From NCBI RefSeq assembly GCF_046058945.1, contig NZ_CP175511.1, positions 1,674,001 through 1,738,000 of the forward strand: a DNA stretch of 64,000 bases, given 5' to 3'. Source of the DNA: Brochothrix campestris (GTDB lineage: Bacteria; Bacillota; Bacilli; Lactobacillales; Listeriaceae). Numbering within the stretch: position 1 is the stretch's first letter; each line of letters opens with the position of its first letter. Of this stretch, positions 26,117 to 34,704 are shown one piece after another. The notes below the pieces were generated by a model. The model saw only the letters and a list, made by a program, of their open reading frames with translations. It did no database searches and was not told the DNA's origin. The position numbers and the translations under genes were made by a program.

Positions 26117-26979
26117 TTTTGACCTCCTTCATCTTTACTCAAATGATAAAACACCTGCGCAATACTCACACCTGGTAGTAATTGCATCACCAAAAGCAAC
26201 ATCGCTAAGCGCCCAACTACTAACCAACTCCCACTAAACCAATACAAGGGCAACACAACAATAAAGCTTGCAAGCACCGTTTGTAACAGCAGTTCGACCA
26301 TCACGACGGTTGTCAAAAAATACCATTTCGCTCCGATAACTAAATGCAACACATAATCGGCTCGAAAAAGTTTGATTTTATAGACTGCTAAGGCTGTAAC
26401 TGCAGCTGTTGTACAAATAAATAGCACCATCGTTATTAAGCGTAAATACAACTGACTCTCTTGTAATCCCGCTATAAAATCACTAATGAATTGAGTACTA
26501 ACACCAATAATTTGCAATGACGGAAAATTGTTAATTGTTGCTGAAGCCTGAGCGATTGCGTGTTGAACATGACTAAGAGAGTCATTGGTATACAAGTACC
26601 CATTCACTGCATTCAAAAAATGACGCTGTTGAAAGGCAGCTGTCTGCTCGGACTGTGGCAGGGCTAAATCAATTAAAAATGGCAAAATAAGGTAACGATT
26701 CAAATCAAATGTTTCATCCTCCCGTAAAAATAACACTTGATTTTGTGCAGTAAAACCTTGAACCACTACGTTCATAACCGCGCCTAAATACTCAATTTTC
26801 AACGTGTCACTAATGCTGTGGTAAGGACGATAAGCCGCACCTAACAGCACTGGCACATTCATGTCGTACGTTTGCAGAAATGTTGGGCTTGTAAAGAATG
26901 TACCTTCCATTAAATGCATGTCAGCAAACTGTAAACCCGCTTGATTCAACTGTAGGGCTTTATAGTCTCGCCGATAGTA
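26113..26979 (-). pseudogene. Bacteriocin-associated ABC permease, N-terminal part lost at an IS30 insertion
   Basis: The reading frame is open from the IS30 boundary at 26979 to the stop at 26113. The first in-frame TTG would give 278 residues. An extracellular domain is followed by three to four membrane segments in the last 120 residues (LITMVLFICTTAAVTALAVY; FLTTVVMVELLLQTVLASFIVV; LAMLLLVMQLLPGV), the C-terminal half of the 7-TM permeases found with lactococcin 972-type genes. The missing N-terminal half is not found on the other side of the IS, so DNA was lost. It overlaps the broken ATPase. Confidence 0.75.
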
Positions 26980-28005
26980 AAATTAAGCTAGACAAATAAA
27001 AAAGTCATTTGTGCGACACTCAAAATAGTTCCGACCAAAGAATTATTAGGAGTGAAGACAAATGACCTATAAACATCTTACACCAAATGAGCTTGTAATG
27101 ATAGAAGCCTATTTCCAAACGAAACAATCTGTTTTAACCGTATCGAAGATATTTGGACGTTCAAGACAAACGATTTATAATGTCTACAATTTTCTTAAAA
27201 AAGGTTTATCAGCTAATGATTATTATCAAAGATACAAAGAAAATAAAACATATTGTGGCAGACGTTCTATCATTTTAAGTGCGGATCAACAAACTTACAT
27301 TCAGAAAATGACAGCTAAAGGCTGGACACCTGATGTGATTATTGGTCGTGCTGAGATACCTATCTCATGTTCTGTTAGAACGCTCTATCGCCTATTTAAA
27401 GCGAACGACTTCGATATCACAAAGCTACCAATGAAAGGTAAACGTAAGCCAAACGGACACAACGAACGTCGCGGAAGGCAAGCATTTAAGCGTAATATTT
27501 CGGAACGATTGACTGATTATACGCAATTCAATGAAGAATTTGGACACTTGGAAGGTGATACAATTGTCGGTGTTCATCATAAAAGTGCTGTTATCACGTT
27601 AGTTGAGCGACTTTCAAAAAGTGATTATCACATTAAAACCAGCAGATATCGAAAAAGCAACGACGGCTTGGTTACAATCTATTCCCAAAAACATGTTTAA
27701 ATCAATCACGTTTGATTGTGGAAAAGAATTCTCAAACTGGAAAGAAATGAGTAACTCGAATGATATCTCTATCTATTTTGCGGATCCTGGAACACCTTCA
27801 CAACGCGGTCTAAACCAAAATTCTAATGGCATTTTGCGTCGAAATGGCTTGCCAAAAAAGATGGACTTTAACCAAGTTGTCCAAAACTTCATTTCAGCTG
27901 TTGCTTCAAAAAGAAATCACATACCAAGAAAATCATTAAATTACCGGACACCATTGGAAGTGTTTTTGAGTGACGTAAATGAAGAACAATTGTCCAGCTT
28001 AATTT
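26980..28005 (+). mobile_element. IS30-family insertion sequence
   Basis: The element is about 1026 bp with terminal inverted repeats AAATTAAGCTrGACAA at 26980 and, on the other strand, at 28005. It encodes an IS30-type transposase in two frames. No target duplication is visible at the flanks, which agrees with loss of adjacent DNA: a truncated permease lies on the left and unrelated intergenic sequence on the right. Confidence 0.85.
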
Positions 28006-28007
28006 GA
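27062..28007 (+). pseudogene. IS30-family transposase, frameshifted and with altered catalytic Glu
   Basis: The first frame (27062-27700) has the IS30 helix-turn-helix start (YKHLTPNELVMIEAYF), the second HTH region, and EFGHLEGDTIVG with the first catalytic Asp. At a run of five A residues near 27620 the frame changes. The homologous protein continues from 27624 as VIITLKPADI to 28007 with FDCGKEFSNW (second Asp). The motif normally read as GTNENTNG is GLNQNSNG, so the catalytic Glu is Gln. One extra A explains the frameshift. Ribosomal or polymerase slippage at the A-run is conceivable, but the Gln argues for an inactive enzyme. Confidence 0.82.
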
Positions 28008-28021
28008 CAAATAAGAAAGAC

Positions 28022-28049
28022 AAAAAAAGCAGTGCTCATCGCACTGCTT
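28022..28049 (-). terminator. Terminator of iscS-mnmA
   Basis: AAGCAGTGC and GCACTGCTT (9 bp, loop of 5) are followed on the minus strand by a run of seven T residues. It lies about 200 bases after the mnmA stop and next to the IS30 end. Confidence 0.75.
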
Positions 28050-28050
28050 C

Positions 28051-28132
28051 AAACTGCTTTTATTTTGAAAGTTAGTTCAAGTGACTTTCGCTGCAAGATG
28101 ACTTGACTGAAAAGAAACGTTGTTATGTCCTC
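28051..28132 (+). repeat. Dispersed intergenic repeat, copy 1
   Basis: This matches copies at 34774-34829 (plus) and 37596-37693 (minus). The shared core includes TTAGTTCAAGTGACTTT, then AAGATGACTTGACTGAAAAG and AACGTTGTTATrTCCTC. This copy lacks the 5' part (GACAAAGTCGAAT) seen in the other two. Confidence 0.8.
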
Positions 28133-28165
28133 TAGTTCAATCAGCTAACTTATATGCTATTTCAT

Positions 28166-28203
28166 GGAAAAGTAGCGACGGCAACTAGTCGCTCTTCTTT
28201 TCC
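28166..28203. other. Intergenic hairpin downstream of mnmA
   Basis: GGAAAAG (28166-28172) with AGCGAC (28174-28179) pairs with GTCGCT (28188-28193) and CTTTTCC (28197-28203). It has no clean T-run, so it could be a weak terminator or part of a repeat. Confidence 0.45.
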
Positions 28204-28248
28204 ATTCCAATGTCTTCAAAGTTAAACGAGCTGATTTCACTGTTATTT

Positions 28249-29367
28249 TTAGCCTACGTACGTTATCAATTCACCCTCACGGTATAGGCGATCGATTGTC
28301 GCACCGCCGAGGCATTCTTCGCCATCATAAAGCACGACCGATTGACCGGGTGTGACGGCACGAGCAGGTTCTTTAAACGTCACTTTAATTTCATCACCGA
28401 TGACGTCAACGGTCACTGCCACATCTGTTTGGCGGTAACGGAATTTAGCTGTACACTCAAACGAGCCTGTCTTAGGTGTTTTAGACGTCCAGCTCACTTT
28501 ATTGGCGATTAAAGCCGTTGATAAAAGGGCCGGGTGGTCAAAGCCTTGACCAACATATAACGTATTGCTCGCTACATCTTTACCGACAACAAACCACGGT
28601 TCACCTTCGCCACCAATGCCTAAGCCTTGGCGTTGGCCAATCGTATAATACATCAACCCATCATGTTGACCCATCACTTCGCCTTCAAGCGTCGTCATTT
28701 TTCCTGGTTGAGCTGGTAAATACTCACTCAAAAAGTCTTTGAAATTACGTTCACCGATAAAGCAAATACCCGTACTGTCTTTTTTCTTTGCTGTCGCTAA
28801 CGCTGCTTCTTCGGCACGACGACGTACTTCGGGCTTTTCAATCGCACCCAGCGGGAACATTACTTTTTTTAATTGTGCTTGTGACAATTGATTCAAGAAA
28901 TACGTTTGATCTTTGTTATTATCAACCCCACGTAACATCTTCACTTCACCGTTTTCATCGCGAACTGAACGGGCATAGTGACCGGTGGCAACGTAATCTG
29001 CACCGAGGTTTTCGGCATGTTCTAAAAAGGCCTTGAATTTAATTTCTTTGTTGCACATCACATCTGGATTAGGCGTACGTCCTAATTTATATTCTGCTAA
29101 AAAGTAAGTAAACACCTTATCCCAATATTCTTTTTCAAAATTAACGGCATAATACGGAATGCCAATTTCATTCGCTACTTTACGGACATCTTCGTAATCT
29201 TCGGTCGCTGTACAAACGCCAAATTCATCGGTATCGTCCCAGTTTTTCATGAATACACCAATTACATCATAACCTTGTTCTTTTAACATTAACGCCGTTA
29301 CTGATGAGTCAACCCCACCAGACATTCCCACGACGACACGTGTGTTTGCATTATCATTCGTTTCCAT
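28249..29367 (-). CDS. mnmA: tRNA-specific 2-thiouridylase MnmA
   Basis: MnmA thiolates the wobble uridine (s2U34) of Lys, Glu and Gln tRNAs, using sulfur from a cysteine desulfurase. The P-loop-like motif VVGMSGGVDSS is near the N terminus. The catalytic Cys of the first site is in PDVMCNKEIKF and the second in STGICFIGER. The open frame begins at a GTG that overlaps the Shine-Dalgarno site; two ATGs follow at 29370 and 29367, and I chose the latter for its 8-base spacing from AGGAG. It follows the desulfurase gene immediately, a natural sulfur donor. Confidence 0.96.
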   Translation of the reverse strand: METNDNANTRVVVGMSGGVDSSVTALMLKEQGYDVIGVFMKNWDDTDEFGVCTATEDYEDVRKVANEIGIPYYAVNFEKEYWDKVFTYFLAEYKLGRTPNPDVMCNKEIKFKAFLEHAENLGADYVATGHYARSVRDENGEVKMLRGVDNNKDQTYFLNQLSQAQLKKVMFPLGAIEKPEVRRRAEEAALATAKKKDSTGICFIGERNFKDFLSEYLPAQPGKMTTLEGEVMGQHDGLMYYTIGQRQGLGIGGEGEPWFVVGKDVASNTLYVGQGFDHPALLSTALIANKVSWTSKTPKTGSFECTAKFRYRQTDVAVTVDVIGDEIKVTFKEPARAVTPGQSVVLYDGEECLGGATIDRLYREGELITYVG

Positions 29368-29381
29368 CATTTCCACTCCTT

Positions 29382-30524
29382 TTATTTCGCCAATCGTTTA
29401 TAAATACGAACCGTTTCGGCTGCTACGGCTTCAATCGCTGTTTTTGTTAAATTAATGCCAAAGCTAAAGCGCAAGCTCGCTTTTAATGCTGGTGTTTCGG
29501 GCCCATACATCGCCACCAAGACATGTGACGGTTCAATGCTCCCCGCCATACATGCCGAGCCACTCGAAACAGCAATTCCTGCCATATCAAGGTTCACTAA
29601 AAAGGCTTCAACAGAGACATGTTTGAAATGAATATTTAAAATATGGCTTAAACTATTTTCCCAACTGCCATTAATTTCATAGTCAACGCCCGCAACATCG
29701 AGCGCACCTATCATAATTTGTTTAAAGCCTTCGTAATCTTGTTGTTTTTGAGCACGTGTCTCTTCAGCAATTTTAACCGCTTCTGCAAAACCAACAATTG
29801 CCGGAAGGTTTTCAGTGCCGCCACGACGTTTACGTTCCTGATCACCACCGTACATTAGTTCGTGCAATTTCGTTTGAGCACGAACATATAAAAAACCAAC
29901 ACCACGAGGACCATTTAATTTATGCGCGCTGGTCGACAACAAATCAACTTGGAGGTCATCGACATTCATCGCTTCAAGGCCATACGCCTGTACGGCATCC
30001 GTATGAAATGTTGCCGAATGATTCGCGAGCAAGGCACCAATTTTTTTGATTGGTTGCACCGTTCCCACCTCGTTATTGCCATACATAATCGATACTAAGA
30101 TTGTATCCGGACGAAGGGCATCGCGGATATCTGATAGAGCCACTTGTCCCTCGCGCGAAACAGGTAAATATGTCAGTTCAAACCCTTGTCGTTCCAACTC
30201 TTTGGCCGTTTTCAAGACTGCAGCATGTTCAATCGCTGTTGTAATAATATGCTTACCTTCATGTTGACGAGCTAATGCCGTCCCCATTAACGCTAAATTA
30301 TCACTCTCGGTGCCGCCACTCGTCATTAACAACTCGCTGTCTTTAGCTCCAATCGATTGGGCTAATGTGTGACGCGCTGTATCTAATGCATAGCGGGCTT
30401 CGCGACCAAAATGATGCACACTACTTGGATTACCGGGTAATGATTGCATCACCTTTACCATTGCTGTAATAACGTCAGGATGTGTTGGTGACGTTGCGGC
30501 ATGATCTACATATATTTGTTTCAC
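29382..30524 (-). CDS. iscS: Cysteine desulfurase (NifS/IscS family)
   Basis: This 380-residue PLP enzyme converts cysteine to alanine and passes persulfide sulfur to acceptors. The PLP Lys is in STSAHKLNGPRGVGF, and the catalytic Cys is in SSGSACMAGSIEPSHV, a loop type consistent with class I desulfurases. The N terminus reads YVDHAATSPTHP. It lies just upstream of mnmA, so it probably supplies sulfur for tRNA thiolation, as YrvO does in Bacillus. The cysteine regulator cymR is 1.8 kb away. The symbol iscS is used loosely. Confidence 0.94.
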   Translation of the reverse strand: MKQIYVDHAATSPTHPDVITAMVKVMQSLPGNPSSVHHFGREARYALDTARHTLAQSIGAKDSELLMTSGGTESDNLALMGTALARQHEGKHIITTAIEHAAVLKTAKELERQGFELTYLPVSREGQVALSDIRDALRPDTILVSIMYGNNEVGTVQPIKKIGALLANHSATFHTDAVQAYGLEAMNVDDLQVDLLSTSAHKLNGPRGVGFLYVRAQTKLHELMYGGDQERKRRGGTENLPAIVGFAEAVKIAEETRAQKQQDYEGFKQIMIGALDVAGVDYEINGSWENSLSHILNIHFKHVSVEAFLVNLDMAGIAVSSGSACMAGSIEPSHVLVAMYGPETPALKASLRFSFGINLTKTAIEAVAAETVRIYKRLAK

Positions 30525-30669
30525 TTGACTGCATCTCCTCTATTATACTAATCGTGGCTGTTGAAGCTATACGATTAAATTTCCATATCTATTGATTTTA
30601 AAAAAGAAATCACTAAAAAGCAAGTTTCTGGTTTGTAATTTAAAACTGTCAGTTTTCAGTGAACTTCAG

Positions 30670-30698
30670 TTGCTAAACTTTTTTAAAAGTGCTATATT
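30670..30698 (+). promoter_or_regulatory. Promoter of 6S RNA
   Basis: TTGCTA (30670-30675) and TATATT (30693-30698) are 17 bases apart, with TGC directly before the -10 box (extended -10). Transcription would begin near 30705. Confidence 0.7.
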
Positions 30699-30704
30699 TA
30701 GGTC

Positions 30705-30898
30705 ATAAGGAATACCTGATGTGTGCGTTAGAGTACCTATTTATTTTGACCGAACATATTTGTTACGGGAGACGTAAAAAACGTGGTGAACAAAAGCCTT
30801 TTCATGAGGACTTGTGAGCCCCGGTGAGTGTCACCCACCTGCTGTAAGAGCGGGTACAAAATTTAGGGAAAATCGACGGCACAATCGGGGTTCTTTTT
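30705..30898 (+). ncRNA. ssrS: 6S RNA
   Basis: The roughly 190-base noncoding stretch begins after a good promoter and ends in a run of eight T residues. It has the Firmicutes 6S features I know: CCTGATGTGTGCGTT near the 5' end, TTGACCGAACA, and the GAGCCCCGG segment that can pair with CGGGGTTC at the 3' end. 6S RNA mimics an open promoter and binds the housekeeping RNA polymerase. In Bacillus and Listeria a 6S gene lies in this neighbourhood. There is no coding potential. The exact ends are estimated. Confidence 0.8.
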
Positions 30899-30902
30899 TT
30901 TG

Positions 30903-32195
30903 CTATTTTTTATGTTTTTCAAGCAATTCATACATGTCTGCCAAAGCATTTTCGAACTTACCCGATCGTTTCGGTAAGTAGTAATGCTTTTTTTTGATGT
31001 TATTTGGCAAGTATTGTTGCTTAACCCAATAACCGGGAAAATGTGTCGTTGGGTAGGCGTGAGGATATTTATAATCGACCGCTCGACCTAACTTAGCCGC
31101 GCCACGATAGTGACCATCCTTGAGATGATCCGGTATTTCACCACTGACCCCTTTACGAATATCACTTAATGCGGCATCGATTGCTAAATAGGCAGAATTC
31201 GACTTCGGTGCCAACGCTAACTCGATCACGGCATTAGCCAGTGGAATGCGCGCTTCAGGGAAACCGATTTTTTCGGCTGTTTGAATGGCTGCCAACACAT
31301 GCACACCTACTTGCGGATTAGCCAAGCCAATATCTTCATATGCCATCACGAGCAACCGACGGCTAATGCTAAATAAATCACCGGCTTCAATCAGGCGCCC
31401 CAAATAATGCAAGGCCGCATCGGCATCGCTGCCGCGAATTGCTTTTTGCAAGGCACTTAGCACATCATAATGGCCGTCACCATCTTTATCCATCGCTAGA
31501 CTTTTACGTTGCAAACACACTTCCGCTGTTTCTATCGTCACCACAACTTTATCATCTTCGTTAGCTGGGGTTGAAATAACTGCCAGTTCTAGGCCATTAA
31601 GTGCGCCACGCACATCGCCGTTGCTACTATAAGCAAAGTGTTCTAACGCAGCCTCACTGACTTCCGTTTGATACATCCCCAGGCCTTTTTCGGTATCGGC
31701 CAAGGCACGCTCTAACGCAACCACAATTTCTGCGGCCGTTAACGGTTTTAATTCGAAAATTTGTGTCCGACTACGAATCGCGGGATTAATTGCAATATAA
31801 GGGTTACTCGTCGTCGCCCCAATCAAAATAATCCGCCCACTTTCGAGATGTGGCAGTAAAAAGTCCTGTTTTGCTTTATCGAGGCGATGAACTTCGTCGA
31901 GCAGTAAAATAACATGGCCACTCATCCGTGCTTCAGCTGCCACAATTTCGAGGTCTTTTTTATTGTTAGTCACCGCATTAAGTGAGCGAAAGGCATATTT
32001 CGTACTGCCAGCAATCGCATTTGCAATTGATGTTTTGCCAATTCCAGGTGGTCCATACAGTATCATCGATGTTAAGCGTTTCGCTGTTACCATCCGATCA
32101 ATAATCATACCTGGTGCCACGAGATGACTTTGACCAATAATCTCACTGAGACGTTGTGGACGCATCCGATAAGCTAGCGGTGTATCCATTTCCAT
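30903..32195 (-). CDS. rarA: Replication-associated recombination protein RarA (AAA+ ATPase)
   Basis: RarA (MgsA) is a AAA+ ATPase related to clamp-loader subunits and acts at stalled forks. The 430-residue protein has Walker A YGPPGIGKTS, Walker B LLDEVHRLD, sensor 1 GATTSNPY, and the C-terminal domain with RRLLVMAYEDIGLANP and YKYPHAYPTTHFPGYW. AAGGAG lies 9 bases before the ATG. It diverges from cymR, as rarA (yrvN) and cymR do in Bacillus and Listeria, and its stop abuts the 6S terminator region. Confidence 0.95.
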   Translation of the reverse strand: MEMDTPLAYRMRPQRLSEIIGQSHLVAPGMIIDRMVTAKRLTSMILYGPPGIGKTSIANAIAGSTKYAFRSLNAVTNNKKDLEIVAAEARMSGHVILLLDEVHRLDKAKQDFLLPHLESGRIILIGATTSNPYIAINPAIRSRTQIFELKPLTAAEIVVALERALADTEKGLGMYQTEVSEAALEHFAYSSNGDVRGALNGLELAVISTPANEDDKVVVTIETAEVCLQRKSLAMDKDGDGHYDVLSALQKAIRGSDADAALHYLGRLIEAGDLFSISRRLLVMAYEDIGLANPQVGVHVLAAIQTAEKIGFPEARIPLANAVIELALAPKSNSAYLAIDAALSDIRKGVSGEIPDHLKDGHYRGAAKLGRAVDYKYPHAYPTTHFPGYWVKQQYLPNNIKKKHYYLPKRSGKFENALADMYELLEKHKK

Positions 32196-32328
32196 TTTTT
32201 TCAGCTCCTTGCCCTTGTCGAGTCTCTGTTACTTGCTTCTCTAGTTTATCATAAATCATCGCCTTATTCAGTCATTCATCCGGTGGACTGCACCTTAAAA
32301 GAACGATATAACCCCGAGATAAGGCGAT

Positions 32329-32358
32329 TTGTGGTATAATTCGAGTAGATATTATACT
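32329..32358 (+). promoter_or_regulatory. Promoter region of cymR
   Basis: TGGTATAAT (32332-32340) is an extended -10 element. A second -10, TATACT (32353-32358), lies 18 bases after TTGTGG (32329-32334). Either could drive cymR, whose Shine-Dalgarno TAGGAGGG is at 32362-32369. Confidence 0.5.
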
Positions 32359-32375
32359 GTGTAGGAGGGTTTTGC

Positions 32376-32795
32376 TTGAAAATTTCAACTAAGGGACGTT
32401 ATGGTTTAACCATTGTGATTGAATTGGCTAAACGTGAAGGACAAGGACCAACATCCTTAAAAACAATCGCGAAAACGCATGATTTAAGTGAACATTATTT
32501 AGAACAACTTATTTCACCTCTCCGTAATGCCGGCATTGTCCGCTCAATCCGTGGTGCCTATGGTGGCTATGTGTTAGCTAAAGAAGCTCACACCATTACT
32601 GCAGGTGATGTTTTACGCTTGCTTGAAGGACCGATTTCACTCGTTGAAGGACTCGAAAACGAAGAACCTGCTAAACGTGAACTTTGGAGTCGTATTCGAG
32701 ATGCGGTTAAAGACGTGCTCGATTCAACGACAATTGATGACTTAGCCAACTATAATGAATCGGATGATTCCAGTGGCTATATGTTTTACATCTAA
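32376..32795 (+). CDS. cymR: Cysteine metabolism repressor CymR (Rrf2 family)
   Basis: The 139-residue Rrf2 protein is nearly identical in pattern to Bacillus CymR: KISTKGRYGLTIVIELAK at the start, the HTH with LSEHYLEQL, IRGAYGGY, and the terminus SGYMFYI. CymR with the O-acetylserine lyase CysK represses cysteine uptake and synthesis. It has no cysteine cluster, unlike IscR. The start is TTG at 32376, with TAGGAGGG seven bases upstream. It lies close to the desulfurase and mnmA genes. Confidence 0.95.
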   Translation: MKISTKGRYGLTIVIELAKREGQGPTSLKTIAKTHDLSEHYLEQLISPLRNAGIVRSIRGAYGGYVLAKEAHTITAGDVLRLLEGPISLVEGLENEEPAKRELWSRIRDAVKDVLDSTTIDDLANYNESDDSSGYMFYI

Positions 32796-32812
32796 CAGAA
32801 AGGAAGATTTGA

Positions 32813-33097
32813 ATGACCTCTCCCTTTACTTACTTTTGGTTTTTATTAATCGGTATTTATTTACTCGCACTCGTCTTAACGGTATTGCATTTGCGTTTTC
32901 TCAAACAGCGCTTTTTATTTTTAATTCCAACACTGTTCGTTATGACGAGTGTGTCTTTTTTACTGGTAGCCATCTTCCAACGTAACTTTAATAATTTTTT
33001 ATACGGACAAATTGGATCAATGTTTTTTGGCGGTGCGTTGTTCAGTATTTTACTGATTATGATTACGCGGAATTTATTTACTAACGAAAAAAAATAG
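32813..33097 (+). CDS. Small integral membrane protein of unknown function
   Basis: This 94-residue protein has three predicted membrane segments: about residues 6-25, 33-52 and 67-86, with a charged C-terminal tail. It follows cymR after 17 bases with an AAAGGAAG site, so it is probably cotranscribed. I recognise no family. Joint transcription with cymR hints at a link to cysteine metabolism, but nothing in the protein shows it. Confidence 0.75.
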   Translation: MTSPFTYFWFLLIGIYLLALVLTVLHLRFLKQRFLFLIPTLFVMTSVSFLLVAIFQRNFNNFLYGQIGSMFFGGALFSILLIMITRNLFTNEKK

Positions 33098-33136
33098 GCT
33101 TACACGGATTATATCAGCACTGTCTGGTATAATCCT

Positions 33137-33165
33137 TTGTCTTTTAAAGCCGACAACTATATAAT
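33137..33165 (+). promoter_or_regulatory. Promoter of the gene at 33224
   Basis: TTGTCT (33137-33142) and TATAAT (33160-33165) are separated by 17 bases, about 58 bases upstream of the start codon. Confidence 0.6.
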
Positions 33166-33223
33166 AGAAATTACAAGCACTAAACTATATTACTGTGTGC
33201 TACTTCGATTGGAGTGATACTTA

Positions 33224-33595
33224 ATGAAACGTCTACCGCTCATAACGATAATCATCGCCTTGTTGCTTGTGCTTTTTTTCTGCGTTCAAAGATGGAGTGC
33301 CTCACAAGTTGACGTTACCTTCGTGATGCTCGTCCAAGAAAAAGAGGGTTCCAACGACATTAGAGGCTTAATTGAAGGTGCTGGCAGCCAACATTTTAAA
33401 TTCAAGCTCAATGATAAACTCTGGCAAGCGACCCAGTCCAATCATCGCTATGAAGTAAAGGCTACTTATAAAAATAAACATAAGCTTTCATCAAAAAAGA
33501 AAGAACGACTCGAGGGTCCATTTTGGTCGAACGAACGTAATTATGACATGTTAGCAAATGAGGTCAGCATTCAAAAACTGACATTAATTAAATAA
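33224..33595 (+). CDS. Small membrane-anchored or secreted protein of unknown function
   Basis: The 123-residue protein has one N-terminal hydrophobic segment (about residues 5-20) followed by a soluble, basic domain with QHFKFKLNDKLW and a Lys-rich stretch, KNKHKLSSKKKERLEG. No clear signal peptidase site or lipobox is present; the Cys after LFF lacks the usual small residues, so I favour a membrane anchor. It is monocistronic, with its own promoter. Its terminator was split by IS copy B. Confidence 0.72.
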   Translation: MKRLPLITIIIALLLVLFFCVQRWSASQVDVTFVMLVQEKEGSNDIRGLIEGAGSQHFKFKLNDKLWQATQSNHRYEVKATYKNKHKLSSKKKERLEGPFWSNERNYDMLANEVSIQKLTLIK

Positions 33596-33693
33596 AAAAG
33601 AGAGCCGACAGTTGGAGAAACTGCCACTATAATTAGATACAACTAAAAAAGAGCACCTCAAATTTGGTAAAATAAATTTGGAGGTGTTTTCTG

Positions 33694-33972
33694 ATGTCAA
33701 AACATAATTTTTATCCTGTTGAATTAAAGATTCAAATTATTAAACGGTTTCTGAATGGTGAAAGCGCAGCTTCACTTCGTGAAGAATTTAAAATCCCTAG
33801 TAGTGGAACTCTTTACAGATGGAAAGATTGGTACCTAAATGGTGAAATAAGAAGTCTAGAAAGTTCTTCTGGACGACGATTAGAAAAGGATATTTCTATA
33901 TCTGAACAATTGGATAAAGTAACGAAAGAGCTAAACTTATTAAAAAAATATTTTTCTCAAGAAAGATGGTGA
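33694..33972 (+). CDS. IS3-family transposase OrfA (helix-turn-helix)
   Basis: The 92-residue OrfA has an HTH_28-type DNA-binding domain (VELKIQIIKRFLNGESAASLREEF, GTLYRWKDWY) and a C-terminal leucine-zipper-like helix (LDKVTKELNLLKKYF). It overlaps orfB by 7 bases at an A-rich stretch, the usual arrangement for -1 frameshifting to make OrfAB. Since orfB is broken, only OrfA can be made. Confidence 0.85.
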   Translation: MSKHNFYPVELKIQIIKRFLNGESAASLREEFKIPSSGTLYRWKDWYLNGEIRSLESSSGRRLEKDISISEQLDKVTKELNLLKKYFSQERW

Positions 33973-34704
33973 TAGCTGAAAATATAGTGCAGTTTATTAA
34001 ACAAAATACAGATACCTTTTCCATTACTAAATTAACGGAATTATTTGGAATATCTAGAAGTTTTTATTATCGTCACCAAAATAAAGAGACATTTAAATTT
34101 TCCTATCTAGAGCAAAGGATTCAAAAACTAACGAAAGAAAATCACTTACTCTATGGCTATCGGAAAATTCATGCACTTATCAGTAACGCGTTTTTTGTAG
34201 GTATTAATAAAGGAGCTAGGATTATGCGTAAATAGGGATAAAATTGTATTGTGAAGAAGAAAAAATTTAAGAAGCTTGGTAATCCAAATGAATTTTTTGG
34301 AAATGTCATTACTAAGGATTGGGCAATAGCTATACCTCTTTGTAAAGTGACAATGGCTATTACTTAGCTACCTTAAAGCAAATGGATAAATTTCCAAAAG
34401 GAGCCATTTTACCTAGTGAGCAAGGTTCAACCTACACTACAAAAGAATTTTTTGAAGTAGCCCGCAAAAAAACGTTATCCGAAGTATGTCCCGTATGGGG
34501 ACGCCCTCAGATAACGCACCAATAGAATTGTTTCATTCCTCGTTAAAGTCTGAAACATTCTACATTAACAAAGAACCGATTGGTTCTAATAACATTGTAA
34601 TCGATAGTGTTGAAAACTACATTACATTTTGGAATAACAAACGAGTCTTAACGAAATTAGGTCATCTTTCACCAGTAGATTACCGGAAAAAGATGACCTA
34701 ATGA
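33966..34704 (+). pseudogene. IS3-family transposase OrfB, broken (copy B)
   Basis: The open part (33966-34235) has the HTH_21 segment with LTKENHLLYGYRKIHALI. A TAG after RIMRK stops it, further stops follow near 34246 and 34363, and an internal deletion of about 125 bases removes part of the DDE core. The C-terminal end is recognisable at 34486-34701 (MGTPSDNAPIELFHSSLKSE, the region of the catalytic Glu, and RVLTKLGHLSPVDYRKK). It is inactive. Confidence 0.85.

Noticed and set aside
27062..28007. Programmed frameshift producing a full IS30 transposase
   Set aside because: The A5 run is a possible slippage site, but IS30 elements normally use one frame and the catalytic Glu is already replaced by Gln, so decay is the simpler reading.
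33224..33595. Lipoprotein call for the 123-residue protein
   Set aside because: The Cys in LLLVLFFCVQ lacks small residues at -1 and -3, so the lipobox is not convincing.
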